From: Herbiconiux sp. A18JL235
GTDB taxonomy: Bacteria > Actinomycetota > Actinomycetes > Actinomycetales > Microbacteriaceae
Assembly: GCF_040939305.1 (NCBI RefSeq)
Contig: NZ_CP162511.1
Location: 62,001 to 126,000, forward strand
Direction of reading: 5' to 3'
DNA: 64,000 bases
The position numbers were made by a program, and so were the translations under genes. The notes below the pieces were generated by a model, which worked only from the letters and a program-made list of their open reading frames with translations, did not search any database and had not been told where the DNA came from. Shown here in pieces: positions 1-7,751 of this stretch (position 1 is its first letter; every line of letters starts with the position of its first letter).

Positions 1-49
1 CGCGCTATCAGCTTGGGAAGCTGAAGTTCTGCCATTGAACTACATCCGC
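1..49 (-). tRNA. tRNA-Gly (CCC), partial
   Basis: Read on the minus strand from position 49, the sequence begins GCGGATGTAGTTCAATGG, a typical tRNA-Gly acceptor stem and D arm. The anticodon stem TCAGC/GCTGA follows, with loop TTCCCAA, which gives anticodon CCC. The variable region is just reached at position 1. The T arm and 3' acceptor strand lie outside the window, so the gene is cut by the window edge and is not necessarily truncated in the genome. Confidence 0.9.
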
Positions 50-112
50 GTGTGGTGCTCCCCCGAGGATAGCAGGGGTCTGGCGTCGCCGGTCTGCTCT
101 ACCGTGTCGGGC

Positions 113-1210
113 ATGACCAAGCGCCCTGAGACGATCAAGCTGCTTCCTCGTTCGAGTGGGGAGGTGTTGCGCGAGATGGCGGCCTATTCCGTCTTTCTTC
201 TCGTGACCGTGCTGGCGGCGTGCTGGATCGTCTCGGAGGGCGACGGCTCACGGGTCGCGGCGTGGATCGTCGACAGCGGCGGGGTGCTCGTCGGGCAGCT
301 CGGGGCGTCGTACGGGCTCTACGCCACCGTGCTGCTGGGGTTCGTCATAGCCGCCTACGCCGGCGAAGCGCTCCTGGACGGACTCCCGCAGCGGTATCGC
401 CGATGGTTCGCGGGGATCGCGGTGATGATCGGCGTCGGCACGATCTGCTCGACCGTGTGGGTCGTGCCCGCGCTGTTCAGGCATCCGTCCCAGCTGGGGG
501 TGCTGTTCGCGTTCCTTCCCCAGGCGACACTCGTCGTCGTGCTGGCCGGCTTGGTCGGGCGCTTGCTGGTGTTCGACAACGACCGCCGACGGGCCGCCGC
601 GGAGAAGACGCGAGATCGAGCGCGGGCCGGCGCCACCCGGGTGGGATGGACGGCGCGGCTCGCCTTCCTGCCCGGCGGCGTCGTCGTGATCGCCGTGCTC
701 ATCGCGGTGCTCACGCTCGTGGTCAGCGTCGGTGAACTCCCGGTCACGGGCGTCGGAGGTGCGGCCGCTTTGTTCGTGATCGCTGCGTCCGTTGCCTACT
801 TCGACGGACTGGCGGTGTACGTCGGGCTCACGTCGTTCAGTCGGAGCAGTTCGATCGCCGCGCTGCTCAGCGCAATCGCCATCAACGTCTCCATGCTGTG
901 TCTCGCCGCGAGCGCGTGGCTGGTACAGCTGCCCCCGACGGCCGCGGCCATGGCCGCAGCAGTGGTTCTCGCCGGGGCGAGCGCGGCACCGTGGGCTGAG
1001 CGGGCTCCGAGGCCGCTCCGGGAGGTCACGATTCGCGCCATGGTGAACACCAGCGCGCTGAACTCGTTCCGCCGCTCCGAGCGGTTCGCTCTGCGGGAGC
1101 TCGATCTGCTCGATCGTGAGGCACCTCGGCCAGCTGACGAGGGCTCGCTGCGCCGGGCGGCGGCAGCGTTCTTCGCGACGCTGCGCGCTGACGGGAGGCG
1201 CGACCTCTAG
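113..1210 (+). CDS. Polytopic membrane protein of unknown function
   Basis: 365 residues with about eight hydrophobic segments, a basic linker near residues 160-180 (RRRAAAEKTRDRARAGATR) and a charged C-terminal tail rich in Arg and Leu after about residue 300. I recognise no family. An open frame extends upstream to position 35, inside the tRNA, so I chose the ATG at 113. It is preceded by the hexamer TACCGT (100-105) and a 7-nt gap, the leaderless pattern seen at many genes here. The tail (SFRRSERFALRELDLLDRE) looks cytoplasmic and could bind a partner. The gene stands alone between the tRNA and a leftward operon. The call as a real gene is firm; the function is unknown. Confidence 0.75.
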   Translation: MTKRPETIKLLPRSSGEVLREMAAYSVFLLVTVLAACWIVSEGDGSRVAAWIVDSGGVLVGQLGASYGLYATVLLGFVIAAYAGEALLDGLPQRYRRWFAGIAVMIGVGTICSTVWVVPALFRHPSQLGVLFAFLPQATLVVVLAGLVGRLLVFDNDRRRAAAEKTRDRARAGATRVGWTARLAFLPGGVVVIAVLIAVLTLVVSVGELPVTGVGGAAALFVIAASVAYFDGLAVYVGLTSFSRSSSIAALLSAIAINVSMLCLAASAWLVQLPPTAAAMAAAVVLAGASAAPWAERAPRPLREVTIRAMVNTSALNSFRRSERFALRELDLLDREAPRPADEGSLRRAAAAFFATLRADGRRDL

Positions 1211-1234
1211 CGAACCTCTCGGACCTCGCGGACC

Positions 1235-1663
1235 TCAGCGCTCGGAGACGTAGCGGAGCCGGCGGAGGGTCTCGGTGTTGCGGATGTGGAGGGGGATGTC
1301 GAGCAGGGGTGCCGGCACGAGGGTGCCGGGGCCCCGGGAGGCGTGCTCCTCGAGCCGCACGACGCATCCCGGGCCGCGCGGCTTCACCGTGATGGTCACG
1401 CGCGCCTCGCCGATGGGCCAGCCGGCGGGCTGCATCACCATGCGGTGAGGTGGGTTCCACTCGAGCACCGTCGTCTCGTCGTCGATGACCGCGGGCCACA
1501 CCCCGAAGGAGTGGTGGAGCTTGCTGCCCTCGGCGGGCCAGGCCTCCTCGACGTCGCGCATGCGCGAGGCGCCCACCACCCAGACGGGGAAGAGCCAGCC
1601 GTCGGCGAGCACCTCGAAGACGCGCTCGGGCGGGCAGGAGAACACGTTCACATTGGTCGACAC
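1235..1663 (-). CDS. SRPBCC family protein
   Basis: 142 residues from a GTG start, similar in length and pattern to START/SRPBCC (polyketide cyclase/dehydrase-like) proteins. The N-terminus FSCPPERVFEVLADGWLFPVWVVGA matches the first strand and helix of the fold, and the C-terminal half holds the usual alternating strands (RVTITVKPRGPGCVVRLEEH). Such proteins have a deep hydrophobic cavity and bind or convert lipophilic ligands; the ligand here is unknown. The start overlaps the end of the upstream oxidoreductase gene by 16 nt, so the two are probably translationally coupled and may act on the same lipophilic substrate. That link is inference. Confidence 0.8.
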   Translation of the reverse strand: MSTNVNVFSCPPERVFEVLADGWLFPVWVVGASRMRDVEEAWPAEGSKLHHSFGVWPAVIDDETTVLEWNPPHRMVMQPAGWPIGEARVTITVKPRGPGCVVRLEEHASRGPGTLVPAPLLDIPLHIRNTETLRRLRYVSER

Positions 1664-3141
1664 GGTGACTCCGATCTGTTCGGGTGGGGTGCCAGCGACG
1701 GCGGGGTACGGATGCCGAACACCGCCGCCAGTGCCCGTCGCGCCGCGTACCAGCCCGACAGGCCGTGCACACCCGGCCCGGGGGGCGTCGACGACGAGCA
1801 CAGGTACACCCCGCGGGCGGGCGTCGACCAGGGGTCGAGCGACAGGGTCGGCCGGGCGATGAGCTGGCCGAAGGTGGCGGCTCCGGCGGCGATGTCGCCG
1901 CCGATGTAGTTGGGGTCGTACGACTCGTACTCGGTCGCCGTGCGGGAGGCCGAGCCGAGCACGAGGTCGCGGAAACCCGGCGCGAAGCGTTCGATCTGCC
2001 GCGTGATCGCCTCGGTCTGGTCGTGGGTCGACCCGCTCGGCACATGGGTGTACGCCCACAGCACGTGGCCGCCCGCAGGGGCTCGCTCTTCGTCGACGAT
2101 CGAGGGTTGCGAGACCAGCACGTACGGCGACGCTGCATGCCGCCCGGCGGCGACCTCGCGCTCCGCTGCCGCGATCTCGGCGCGTGTGCCGCCCACGTGC
2201 ACCGTCGGCGCTCGCCGCAGCTCCTCGTTCGCCCACGGCACGGGCCCGCTGAGTGCGAAGTCGGTCTTCGCCACGGCGTTGCCGTAGCGGAACCGTCGCA
2301 GTGCCGCGAGGTAGCGCCGCGGCAGCTCCTGGGCGGCGATGCGGGCGAGGTTCACGGGTGCGACGTCGAGCAGCACCGCCTTCGCGGGCCGCACGTCGTC
2401 GAGGCGCCGCACCTCCGCATCCGTCACGATCTCGCCGCCGTGCTCGAGCAGGTCGGCCACCATCGTGTCGACGATCGCCTGACTCCCCCCGATCGGCACC
2501 GGCCACCCGCGAGCGTGCGCCTGCACGCCGAGCGAGAGTGCGGCCCCGGCGGTTCCGAGGCTCGGCATCGGCAGGATGCTGTGCGCGGCGACCCCGCTCA
2601 GCATCGCCGGCGCGACCTCGTCGCCGAACCGGAGGTTCCACAGCGGCGACCCCTGTTCGAGCGCCCGCAGCCCGAACAGGGCGGCGGTGAGCGGATGCGC
2701 GGGAAGCCTCACGAGACTCGATCCGGTGAACTGAGCCACCTCGTCGGCGCGGCGCACGAGCGGTTCCATGAGCCGTCGGTAGGCACGCCCGTCGGCGCCG
2801 AGGGCGTCGGCGGTTCGGCCGAGGTCGCGGAACGCGATTCCTGCCCGCCCGCCGTCGAGCGGATGGCCGAAGGAGATCTCGGGAACGGCGAGGCGCATCC
2901 GCTCCTCCAGCCGGAACGACCTGAAGAAGCCCGAGGAGAGCGCGAGCGGGTGCACGGCGGAGCAGATGTCGTGCCGGAAGCCCGGCAGGGTCACCTCGGC
3001 GGTGCGGGCGCCCCCGCCGATGGTCGAGGCACGCTCGTACACCCGCACCGAGAGACCGGCGCGGGCCATGGTCACGGCTGCCGCCAGGCCGTTCGGGCCG
3101 GAGCCCACCACGGCGACGTCGGCGTCGGCCCGGGTGCTCAC
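1648..3141 (-). CDS. Phytoene-desaturase-like NAD(P)/FAD-dependent oxidoreductase
   Basis: 497 residues from GTG at 3141. The N-terminus DVAVVGSGPNGLAAAVTMA is a classical Rossmann dinucleotide-binding motif, followed by an acidic strand end (YERA) and GGGART, the pattern of the amine-oxidase/phytoene-desaturase superfamily. The C-terminal FAD-binding end is also present (PARGVYLCSSSTPPGPGVHGLSG). These enzymes desaturate or isomerise lipophilic polyenes, but many members have unknown substrates. It is clearly different from CrtI at 13.9 kb, so it is not the pathway desaturase of that operon. It lies between a small lipoprotein gene (5-nt gap upstream) and an SRPBCC gene (16-nt overlap downstream). 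A longer in-frame extension to 3540 lacks family similarity and runs through the lipoprotein gene. Confidence 0.85.
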   Translation of the reverse strand: MSTRADADVAVVGSGPNGLAAAVTMARAGLSVRVYERASTIGGGARTAEVTLPGFRHDICSAVHPLALSSGFFRSFRLEERMRLAVPEISFGHPLDGGRAGIAFRDLGRTADALGADGRAYRRLMEPLVRRADEVAQFTGSSLVRLPAHPLTAALFGLRALEQGSPLWNLRFGDEVAPAMLSGVAAHSILPMPSLGTAGAALSLGVQAHARGWPVPIGGSQAIVDTMVADLLEHGGEIVTDAEVRRLDDVRPAKAVLLDVAPVNLARIAAQELPRRYLAALRRFRYGNAVAKTDFALSGPVPWANEELRRAPTVHVGGTRAEIAAAEREVAAGRHAASPYVLVSQPSIVDEERAPAGGHVLWAYTHVPSGSTHDQTEAITRQIERFAPGFRDLVLGSASRTATEYESYDPNYIGGDIAAGAATFGQLIARPTLSLDPWSTPARGVYLCSSSTPPGPGVHGLSGWYAARRALAAVFGIRTPPSLAPHPNRSESPCRPM

Positions 3142-3146
3142 GCCGC

Positions 3147-3413
3147 TCAGTCGGAGCCGCCGTCCTGCGTGCCCGAGTCGTCGACGGTGGTGGGAACGGG
3201 CGATGGGGTGCTGCTCGGCGAGGCGGTGTCGTCGGGCAGCGGGGTGACCTCGTCGTTCGGGGCGACCGGTGTGCCCGAACTCGTGCGCTCCGGGTACTCG
3301 GTCTGGGCGCCGCCGTTGCAGGCGGAGAGCCCGGCGGCGGTTCCGACGACGAGCAGCAGGCCCGCCGCGACGGTCAGCGGGCGGTGGCGGAGGTGTCGGG
3401 TTCGGATCGTCAT
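3147..3413 (-). CDS. Small lipoprotein
   Basis: 88 residues: a basic N-terminus (MTIRTRHLRHR), a hydrophobic stretch, then a lipobox LSAC with the lipidated Cys near residue 32. The mature part is a low-complexity Thr/Pro/Ser/Asp-rich tail with no recognisable domain, so it is exported and probably tethered to the outer face of the membrane. The start at 3413 has GGGAG just upstream; an ATG at 3434 is in frame but would only lengthen the basic end. It is first in a three-gene leftward operon with the FAD oxidoreductase and the SRPBCC protein. Function unknown. Confidence 0.75.
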   Translation of the reverse strand: MTIRTRHLRHRPLTVAAGLLLVVGTAAGLSACNGGAQTEYPERTSSGTPVAPNDEVTPLPDDTASPSSTPSPVPTTVDDSGTQDGGSD

Positions 3414-3505
3414 GCTCCCAGTCCACGGCGGCACGACGCCACCCGCACCGGGGTTGACAGCCGCCGCCCGGCACGATCACACCGCACGCCGGAGCGCACA
3501 CCCCA

Positions 3506-3520
3506 TACACTGACTGCGTG
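3506..3520 (+). promoter_or_regulatory. Leaderless promoter of dcd (-10 hexamer and start codon)
   Basis: TACACT (3506-3511) is followed by 6 nt and then the GTG start of dcd. No Shine-Dalgarno sequence precedes the start. The arrangement predicts a transcript that begins at or next to the start codon, a common mode in Actinobacteria. A TTGACA at 3454 lies too far upstream to be its -35 box. Confidence 0.6.
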
Positions 3521-4147
3521 CTGCTCTCCGACCGCGACATCCGAACCCAGATCCGCGAGAACCGCGTGAGTCTGGAGCCCTACGAGCCCGCCATGCTGCA
3601 GCCGTCGTCGATCGACGTGCGGCTCGACCGGTACTTCCGGCTGTTCGACAACCACAAGTACCCGTTCATCGATCCGGCCGACGACCAGCCCGAACTCACC
3701 CGGCTCATCGAGACCAAGGCAGACGAGCCGTTCATCCTGCACCCCGGCGAGTTCGTGCTGGGCTCGACGTTCGAGCGGGTCGGGCTGCCCGACGACATCG
3801 CGGCGCGGCTCGAGGGCAAGAGCTCGCTCGGGCGGCTGGGCCTGCTCACCCACTCGACCGCGGGCTTCATCGACCCAGGGTTCACCGGGCACGTCACCCT
3901 CGAGCTCAGCAACGTGGCGACGCTGCCGATCAAGCTCTGGCCGGGCATGAAGATCGGTCAGCTGTGCTTCTTCCAGCTCTCGAGCCCCACCGAGCGCCCG
4001 TACGGGTCGAGCCAGTACAGCTCCCGCTACCAGGGCCAGCGTGGGCCGACCGCCTCGCGCTCGCACCTCAACTTCCACCGCACCGACGTCTCCCGCACGG
4101 GTGACGACGCCGGCGACGACGCGGGCGAGGAGTCGTTCGGCGAGTAG
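3518..4147 (+). CDS. dcd: dCTP deaminase, probably dUMP-forming
   Basis: 209 residues. The start [12 protein letters not shown] and the core [19 protein letters not shown] are hallmarks of dCTP deaminases, with the conserved Ser/Arg region ([14 protein letters not shown]) and C-terminal [17 protein letters not shown]. The enzyme is a homotrimer that makes dUMP or dUTP for thymidylate synthesis. Actinobacterial homologues (Mycobacterium tuberculosis) are bifunctional and also hydrolyse the triphosphate, giving dUMP directly; I infer the same here. The protein is about 20 residues longer than usual because of an acidic tail ([14 protein letters not shown]). It is transcribed alone from an apparently leaderless GTG. 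It converges with the AlaRS-like gene, with 31 nt between them. Confidence 0.95.
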   Translation: MLLSDRDIRTQIRENRVSLEPYEPAMLQPSSIDVRLDRYFRLFDNHKYPFIDPADDQPELTRLIETKADEPFILHPGEFVLGSTFERVGLPDDIAARLEGKSSLGRLGLLTHSTAGFIDPGFTGHVTLELSNVATLPIKLWPGMKIGQLCFFQLSSPTERPYGSSQYSSRYQGQRGPTASRSHLNFHRTDVSRTGDDAGDDAGEESFGE

Positions 4148-4178
4148 CCGCCGCTCGGGCTGGGGGGCTGGGGCGGAC

Positions 4179-5621
4179 TCAGGCGGAGGGGGCCGCCGCC
4201 GCGCCGCCGGGCAGGCCCGCGGCCCCGAGTCGGGTCGCGCCGCGGGAGCGGGCACGCTGCTCCTCGAGCGCCTCGGCGAAGCCGGCCTCCCAGTCGTCGG
4301 CGACCGCGATGCCGAGCCGCCTCGCCTCTTCGACCGAGAGCTCCTTCGGGAAGCCGTGGGTGTCGGAGAGCCGGAACACGTCGGCCCCGCCGAGCACCTG
4401 TCCCTCGTACTCCCCGAGCGCCAGCAAACCGCCCTCGAGCGTGCGGCGGAACGAGTTCTCCTCCTTCACCAGCACCGCGATCACCTCGTCGCGTGACGCG
4501 GCGACCTCGGGGTAGTCGTCGGCGTACAGGTCGGCGATGACGGGAACGACGGTGGCGAAGAAGTTCTCCGAGAGCCCGAGCGAGAGGGCCAGCCGGATGG
4601 CGCGGCGCAGCAGCCGGCGCATCACGTAGCCCTGCTCCTTGTTCGAGGGCCGCACGCCGTCGACGGCGAGGAACGTGGCGCCGCGCAGGTGGTCGGCGAT
4701 GATGCGCATGGCGGCGGTCTCGTCGTCGTACGACTTCCCGGTGAGGGTCTGCAGCGTCTCGATGATGGGCCAGAGCAGCGAGATGCGGAACACGTCGTCG
4801 GAACCCAGCGACGCCGCGGCGATGCGCTCGAGCCCGCCGCCGAAGTCGACGTTGCGCCGGGCGAGCTCCTCGAACGAGCCGTCATCGAGGCGGCGGTACT
4901 GCATGAAGACCTGGTTGCCGATCTCCATGAACTGTCCACCGTCGCTGGCCGGGTGGGCCAGGCCGTACGACGGGTCTTGATGCGCCGGCCCGAAGTCGTA
5001 GAACACCTCGCTGTCGGGACCGCACGGGTCGCCGATGGGGGTCGCGGCGAGCGAGCCGCCCCGCGACCACCAGTTCTCGCCGCCGTCGTAGAAGAATATG
5101 CGTTCTCCGGCATGCACTCCGCGAGCGTCACCGTCGGCCTGCGAGCCGATCTCGACGATGCCGTTCGAGATGCCCCGCTCGGCGAACACCTGTGCCCAGA
5201 TGCCGGCCGCCTCGTCGTCGCGCGGGATGCCGTTCTCGGCGTCGCCGATGAAGCAGGTGACGTAGATGTTCTCGGGGTCGAGGCCGACGATGTCGACCAG
5301 GAAGGTGAAGAACTGCCTGATCTGCGTCTCTTTGAAGTAGTCGCCGAGCGACCAGTTGCCGAGCATCTCGAAGAAGGTGGTGTGCCGGTTGTCGCCGACG
5401 TCATCGATGTCCTGCGCGCGCACGCAGGGCTGCGAGTCGACGAGCCGCTCGCCCTCGGGGTGCTCCTCGCCGAGCAGGTACGGCAGCAACGACTGCATGC
5501 CGCTGCCGTTGAACAGCGTCGAGGTGTCACCGCGAGGCACCAGGGGTGCCCGGTCGATGACCGTGTGGCCGTTCTCGGCGAGGAAGGCGAGGTAGCGGTT
5601 ACGGATGTCGTGGGCGTCCAT
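4179..5621 (-). CDS. Truncated alanyl-tRNA synthetase paralogue (catalytic part only)
   Basis: 480 residues, against about 880 for AlaRS. It matches the class II catalytic core (motif 2 region HTTFFEMLGNWSLGDYFKE, motif 3 region VDFGGGLERIAAA) and the following helical tRNA-recognition domain (PSNKEQGYVMRRLLRRAIR, FRLSDTHGFPKEL). The Asn and Asp residues that read the G3:U70 pair in known AlaRS appear to be kept in the PSN and SDTHGFP motifs. The editing domain with its HxxxH/CxxxH zinc site and the C-Ala domain are absent; the protein ends in an Ala/Gly-rich tail. The frame is open and conserved to its end, so this looks like a stable short paralogue and not decay. Possible roles are alanylation in peptide or cell-wall chemistry, resistance to an AlaRS inhibitor, or a second synthetase. 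The ATG at 5621 starts the conserved MDAHDIRNRYLAF region. Confidence 0.85.
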   Translation of the reverse strand: MDAHDIRNRYLAFLAENGHTVIDRAPLVPRGDTSTLFNGSGMQSLLPYLLGEEHPEGERLVDSQPCVRAQDIDDVGDNRHTTFFEMLGNWSLGDYFKETQIRQFFTFLVDIVGLDPENIYVTCFIGDAENGIPRDDEAAGIWAQVFAERGISNGIVEIGSQADGDARGVHAGERIFFYDGGENWWSRGGSLAATPIGDPCGPDSEVFYDFGPAHQDPSYGLAHPASDGGQFMEIGNQVFMQYRRLDDGSFEELARRNVDFGGGLERIAAASLGSDDVFRISLLWPIIETLQTLTGKSYDDETAAMRIIADHLRGATFLAVDGVRPSNKEQGYVMRRLLRRAIRLALSLGLSENFFATVVPVIADLYADDYPEVAASRDEVIAVLVKEENSFRRTLEGGLLALGEYEGQVLGGADVFRLSDTHGFPKELSVEEARRLGIAVADDWEAGFAEALEEQRARSRGATRLGAAGLPGGAAAAPSA

Positions 5622-5700
5622 GCGACCAGCATCCCACACGCCCCGCCCGCGCCTCTGTGCCGCCGACGGGGGTGGTGCGGCATCCGCCTCGGGGAGCGGC

Positions 5701-6621
5701 TCAGCCGAGTGGATGCCCGTCCTCATCGAGATGGTCGCGCCACGAACGGGTCGCCCGCCAGCCGAACAGCCGCTCGGCCTTGGCCGAGCTGATGCCCGAG
5801 GCGTCGACCCTGGTGAGCTCTCGCAGCGGCACCTCGGGGTGCAGCCGCGCCATCTCGGACGCGAGATCGCGCCCGCCGATGTTGTCGGCGGCCGCCGCGT
5901 ACACCACCTCGTGGCCGGGGGTGGCCCGGCCCACAGCGGCGACGATGAGCTCGGCGAGGTCGGCGACGTCGATGTAGGCCCAGAACACCGCGCTCGACAG
6001 GTCGCGGTCGGCGAAGAACGGCGCGAGGTTCGCGGCGTAGCTCTCGGGCGTGAGCACCCAGGTGGGCCTGATCGAGACCGCCGTCGCGTCGGAGCGGCCG
6101 ACCAGCCCGTCGCAGAGCACCTCGGAGACGCGCTTCGACTGCCCGTAGGCGTCGTGGGCGAGGTCGGGGTGCGTCTCGTCGATGGGGCAGAAGCGTGCGG
6201 CGACGGGCCGGTGTGCCCAGGTCATCCCCGACACCGAGTCGCTCGAGAGGTTGACGAACCGGCGCACCTCCGAGTGTGCTGCGGCTTCGACGACGTTGAA
6301 CGCCGCCGTGACGTTGGTGAGGAACACGGTGTGGGGTGTGTTCTTCGTCGGTTCGGGGATTCCCGCGGCGTGCACCACGGCATCCATCCCCCGCACCACC
6401 GAGAACGCGTCGGCGCCGTTCGTGAGGTCGGCCTGCACGTAGCGCACCGCGTTCGAGGCATCGGCGTCGTAGACGGGGCGGGCGATGTCGGTGGCGGTGA
6501 CGTCGAAGCCGGCGGCGACGAGCGCGTCGACCGCGGCACGGCCCACCTTGCCCCGTGCGCCCGTGACGAGCACGCGGCTTCCCGGCCCGAGCATCCGCTG
6601 GCCGTTCGCCGTGTCGCTCAC
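5701..6621 (-). CDS. Extended-SDR NAD-dependent epimerase/dehydrogenase, uronate-dehydrogenase-like
   Basis: 306 residues from GTG at 6621. The N-terminal motif VLVTGARGKVGRAAV binds NAD, and the active site is Ser (NLSSDS) with YGQSK as YxxxK. The spacing and the HAAGIPEPTKNTP segment resemble uronate dehydrogenases and related sugar oxidoreductases. It is the last gene of a leftward operon and overlaps the enolase-family gene by GTGA, which suggests consecutive steps: a dehydrogenase producing an acid or lactone, and a dehydratase removing water from a sugar acid. The substrate is inferred only from this pairing. Confidence 0.85.
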   Translation of the reverse strand: MSDTANGQRMLGPGSRVLVTGARGKVGRAAVDALVAAGFDVTATDIARPVYDADASNAVRYVQADLTNGADAFSVVRGMDAVVHAAGIPEPTKNTPHTVFLTNVTAAFNVVEAAAHSEVRRFVNLSSDSVSGMTWAHRPVAARFCPIDETHPDLAHDAYGQSKRVSEVLCDGLVGRSDATAVSIRPTWVLTPESYAANLAPFFADRDLSSAVFWAYIDVADLAELIVAAVGRATPGHEVVYAAAADNIGGRDLASEMARLHPEVPLRELTRVDASGISSAKAERLFGWRATRSWRDHLDEDGHPLG

Positions 6622-7751
6622 GCCACCTGCTCCTTCCAGGCGCGGTGCGCCTCGTCGATGACCGACTCGTCGATCTCGATTCCGAGGCCGGGACCCGATG
6701 GTACCGCGACGCGTCCGTCGACGATGGCGTCGACACCGAACCCCGCTCCGGGGGCCACCCGGTTCAGCATCGGTGAGAGATGGAACGGGTACTCGATCAC
6801 CTCCACCCCCTCCACCGATGCCGCCACGTGGGCGTTGGCAGCGACGGTCACCGGTCCGCCGTGGAGGTGCATCACGACGCGTGCCCCGCGCCCGAGGGCC
6901 GCGACCGCCATGCTGCGCGCCTCGTCGACGCCTCCGCAGATCGACGCGTCGGGCTGCACCACGGAGATCCCGGTGAGCTCGAGCGCGTCGAGAGCGTACT
7001 CCGTGCCGAAGAAGTGCTCGCCGTAGGCGACGGGCACCGGAGACGACGCCACGACCCGCTTGATGGCGCTGAGGCGGCTCGCGGGAACAGGCTCCTCGAA
7101 CCAGCCCACCCCGAGCCCGCCCAGCCGCCTGGCGATCTCGATCGACTCCGCCACGGAGAAGAACTCGCTGCCGTCGACGGTGATCTCGACGGTCTCGGGC
7201 AGCGCGGCCCGGAGGTCGGCCAGCACCCGGAGGGCGTTCCGCCAATCGAGCCCGATGCGCATCTTGACGATCGACACGCCCCGCTCGAGCAGGGGCCCGA
7301 GCAGCTCGAGGTGCGCGCCCGCCTCCCTGGTCTCGAGGAAGTGGCTGTTGCCGGCGTAGACCCGCACGCTGTCCTTCACCCGGCCGAGCATGGCCGAGAC
7401 CGAGCGCTGCGCGACCTTGCCCTCCAGATCGCGCAGCGCGATGGCGACGGCGCTGCGCGACTGGGCGGCGCCGAACTGGTCGCCGAGTGTGCGGCGGGTG
7501 ACGGTGCGCACCCGCTCCAGCGCCACCCTCGCCTCGTCGAGCCCGACACCGACGAGCGCGGGCCCGTAGACGTCGTCGACGATGGCGGCGAGCACGGCGG
7601 GGTGCGAGATGCCGAAGCAGTCGCAGCTCTCCCCCCAGCCGACGAGCCCCTCGTCGGTCTCCACCCGCACCACGAAGCAGGTCATCGTGGAGTAGTCGGT
7701 GGTGAGCCGGAGCGGCAGCGGGGTGATGGAACGGATGCGCACTGTCGTCAC
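6618..7751 (-). CDS. Mandelate racemase/muconate lactonizing (enolase superfamily) enzyme
   Basis: 377 residues from a GTG that overlaps the solute-binding-protein stop. It has an N-terminal capping domain and a modified TIM barrel. Candidate catalytic residues are the KMR motif on barrel strand 2 (near residue 163), metal ligands in ITVDGS, WFEEP and YGEH, then QPDASICGG and MHLHGG near the end. Such enzymes abstract a proton next to a carboxylate and include sugar-acid dehydratases and racemases. The neighbours (ABC importer upstream, SDR dehydrogenase downstream, all coupled by 4-nt overlaps) point to catabolism of an imported carboxylate. Exact chemistry unknown. Confidence 0.88.
   Translation of the reverse strand: MTTVRIRSITPLPLRLTTDYSTMTCFVVRVETDEGLVGWGESCDCFGISHPAVLAAIVDDVYGPALVGVGLDEARVALERVRTVTRRTLGDQFGAAQSRSAVAIALRDLEGKVAQRSVSAMLGRVKDSVRVYAGNSHFLETREAGAHLELLGPLLERGVSIVKMRIGLDWRNALRVLADLRAALPETVEITVDGSEFFSVAESIEIARRLGGLGVGWFEEPVPASRLSAIKRVVASSPVPVAYGEHFFGTEYALDALELTGISVVQPDASICGGVDEARSMAVAALGRGARVVMHLHGGPVTVAANAHVAASVEGVEVIEYPFHLSPMLNRVAPGAGFGVDAIVDGRVAVPSGPGLGIEIDESVIDEAHRAWKEQVA

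Noticed and set aside
3454..3459. TTGACA as -35 box of dcd
   Set aside because: It is 46 nt from the TACACT hexamer, far outside the usual spacing.
1684..3513. A 609-codon open frame on the plus strand opposite the FAD oxidoreductase gene
   Set aside because: Arg/Gly/His-rich translation with no domains, the usual mirror of a GC-rich gene. The minus strand holds the recognisable enzyme.
5605..7026. Long plus-strand frames opposite the SDR and enolase-family genes
   Set aside because: They show the shadow composition of GC-rich coding DNA and carry no domain, while the minus-strand genes do.
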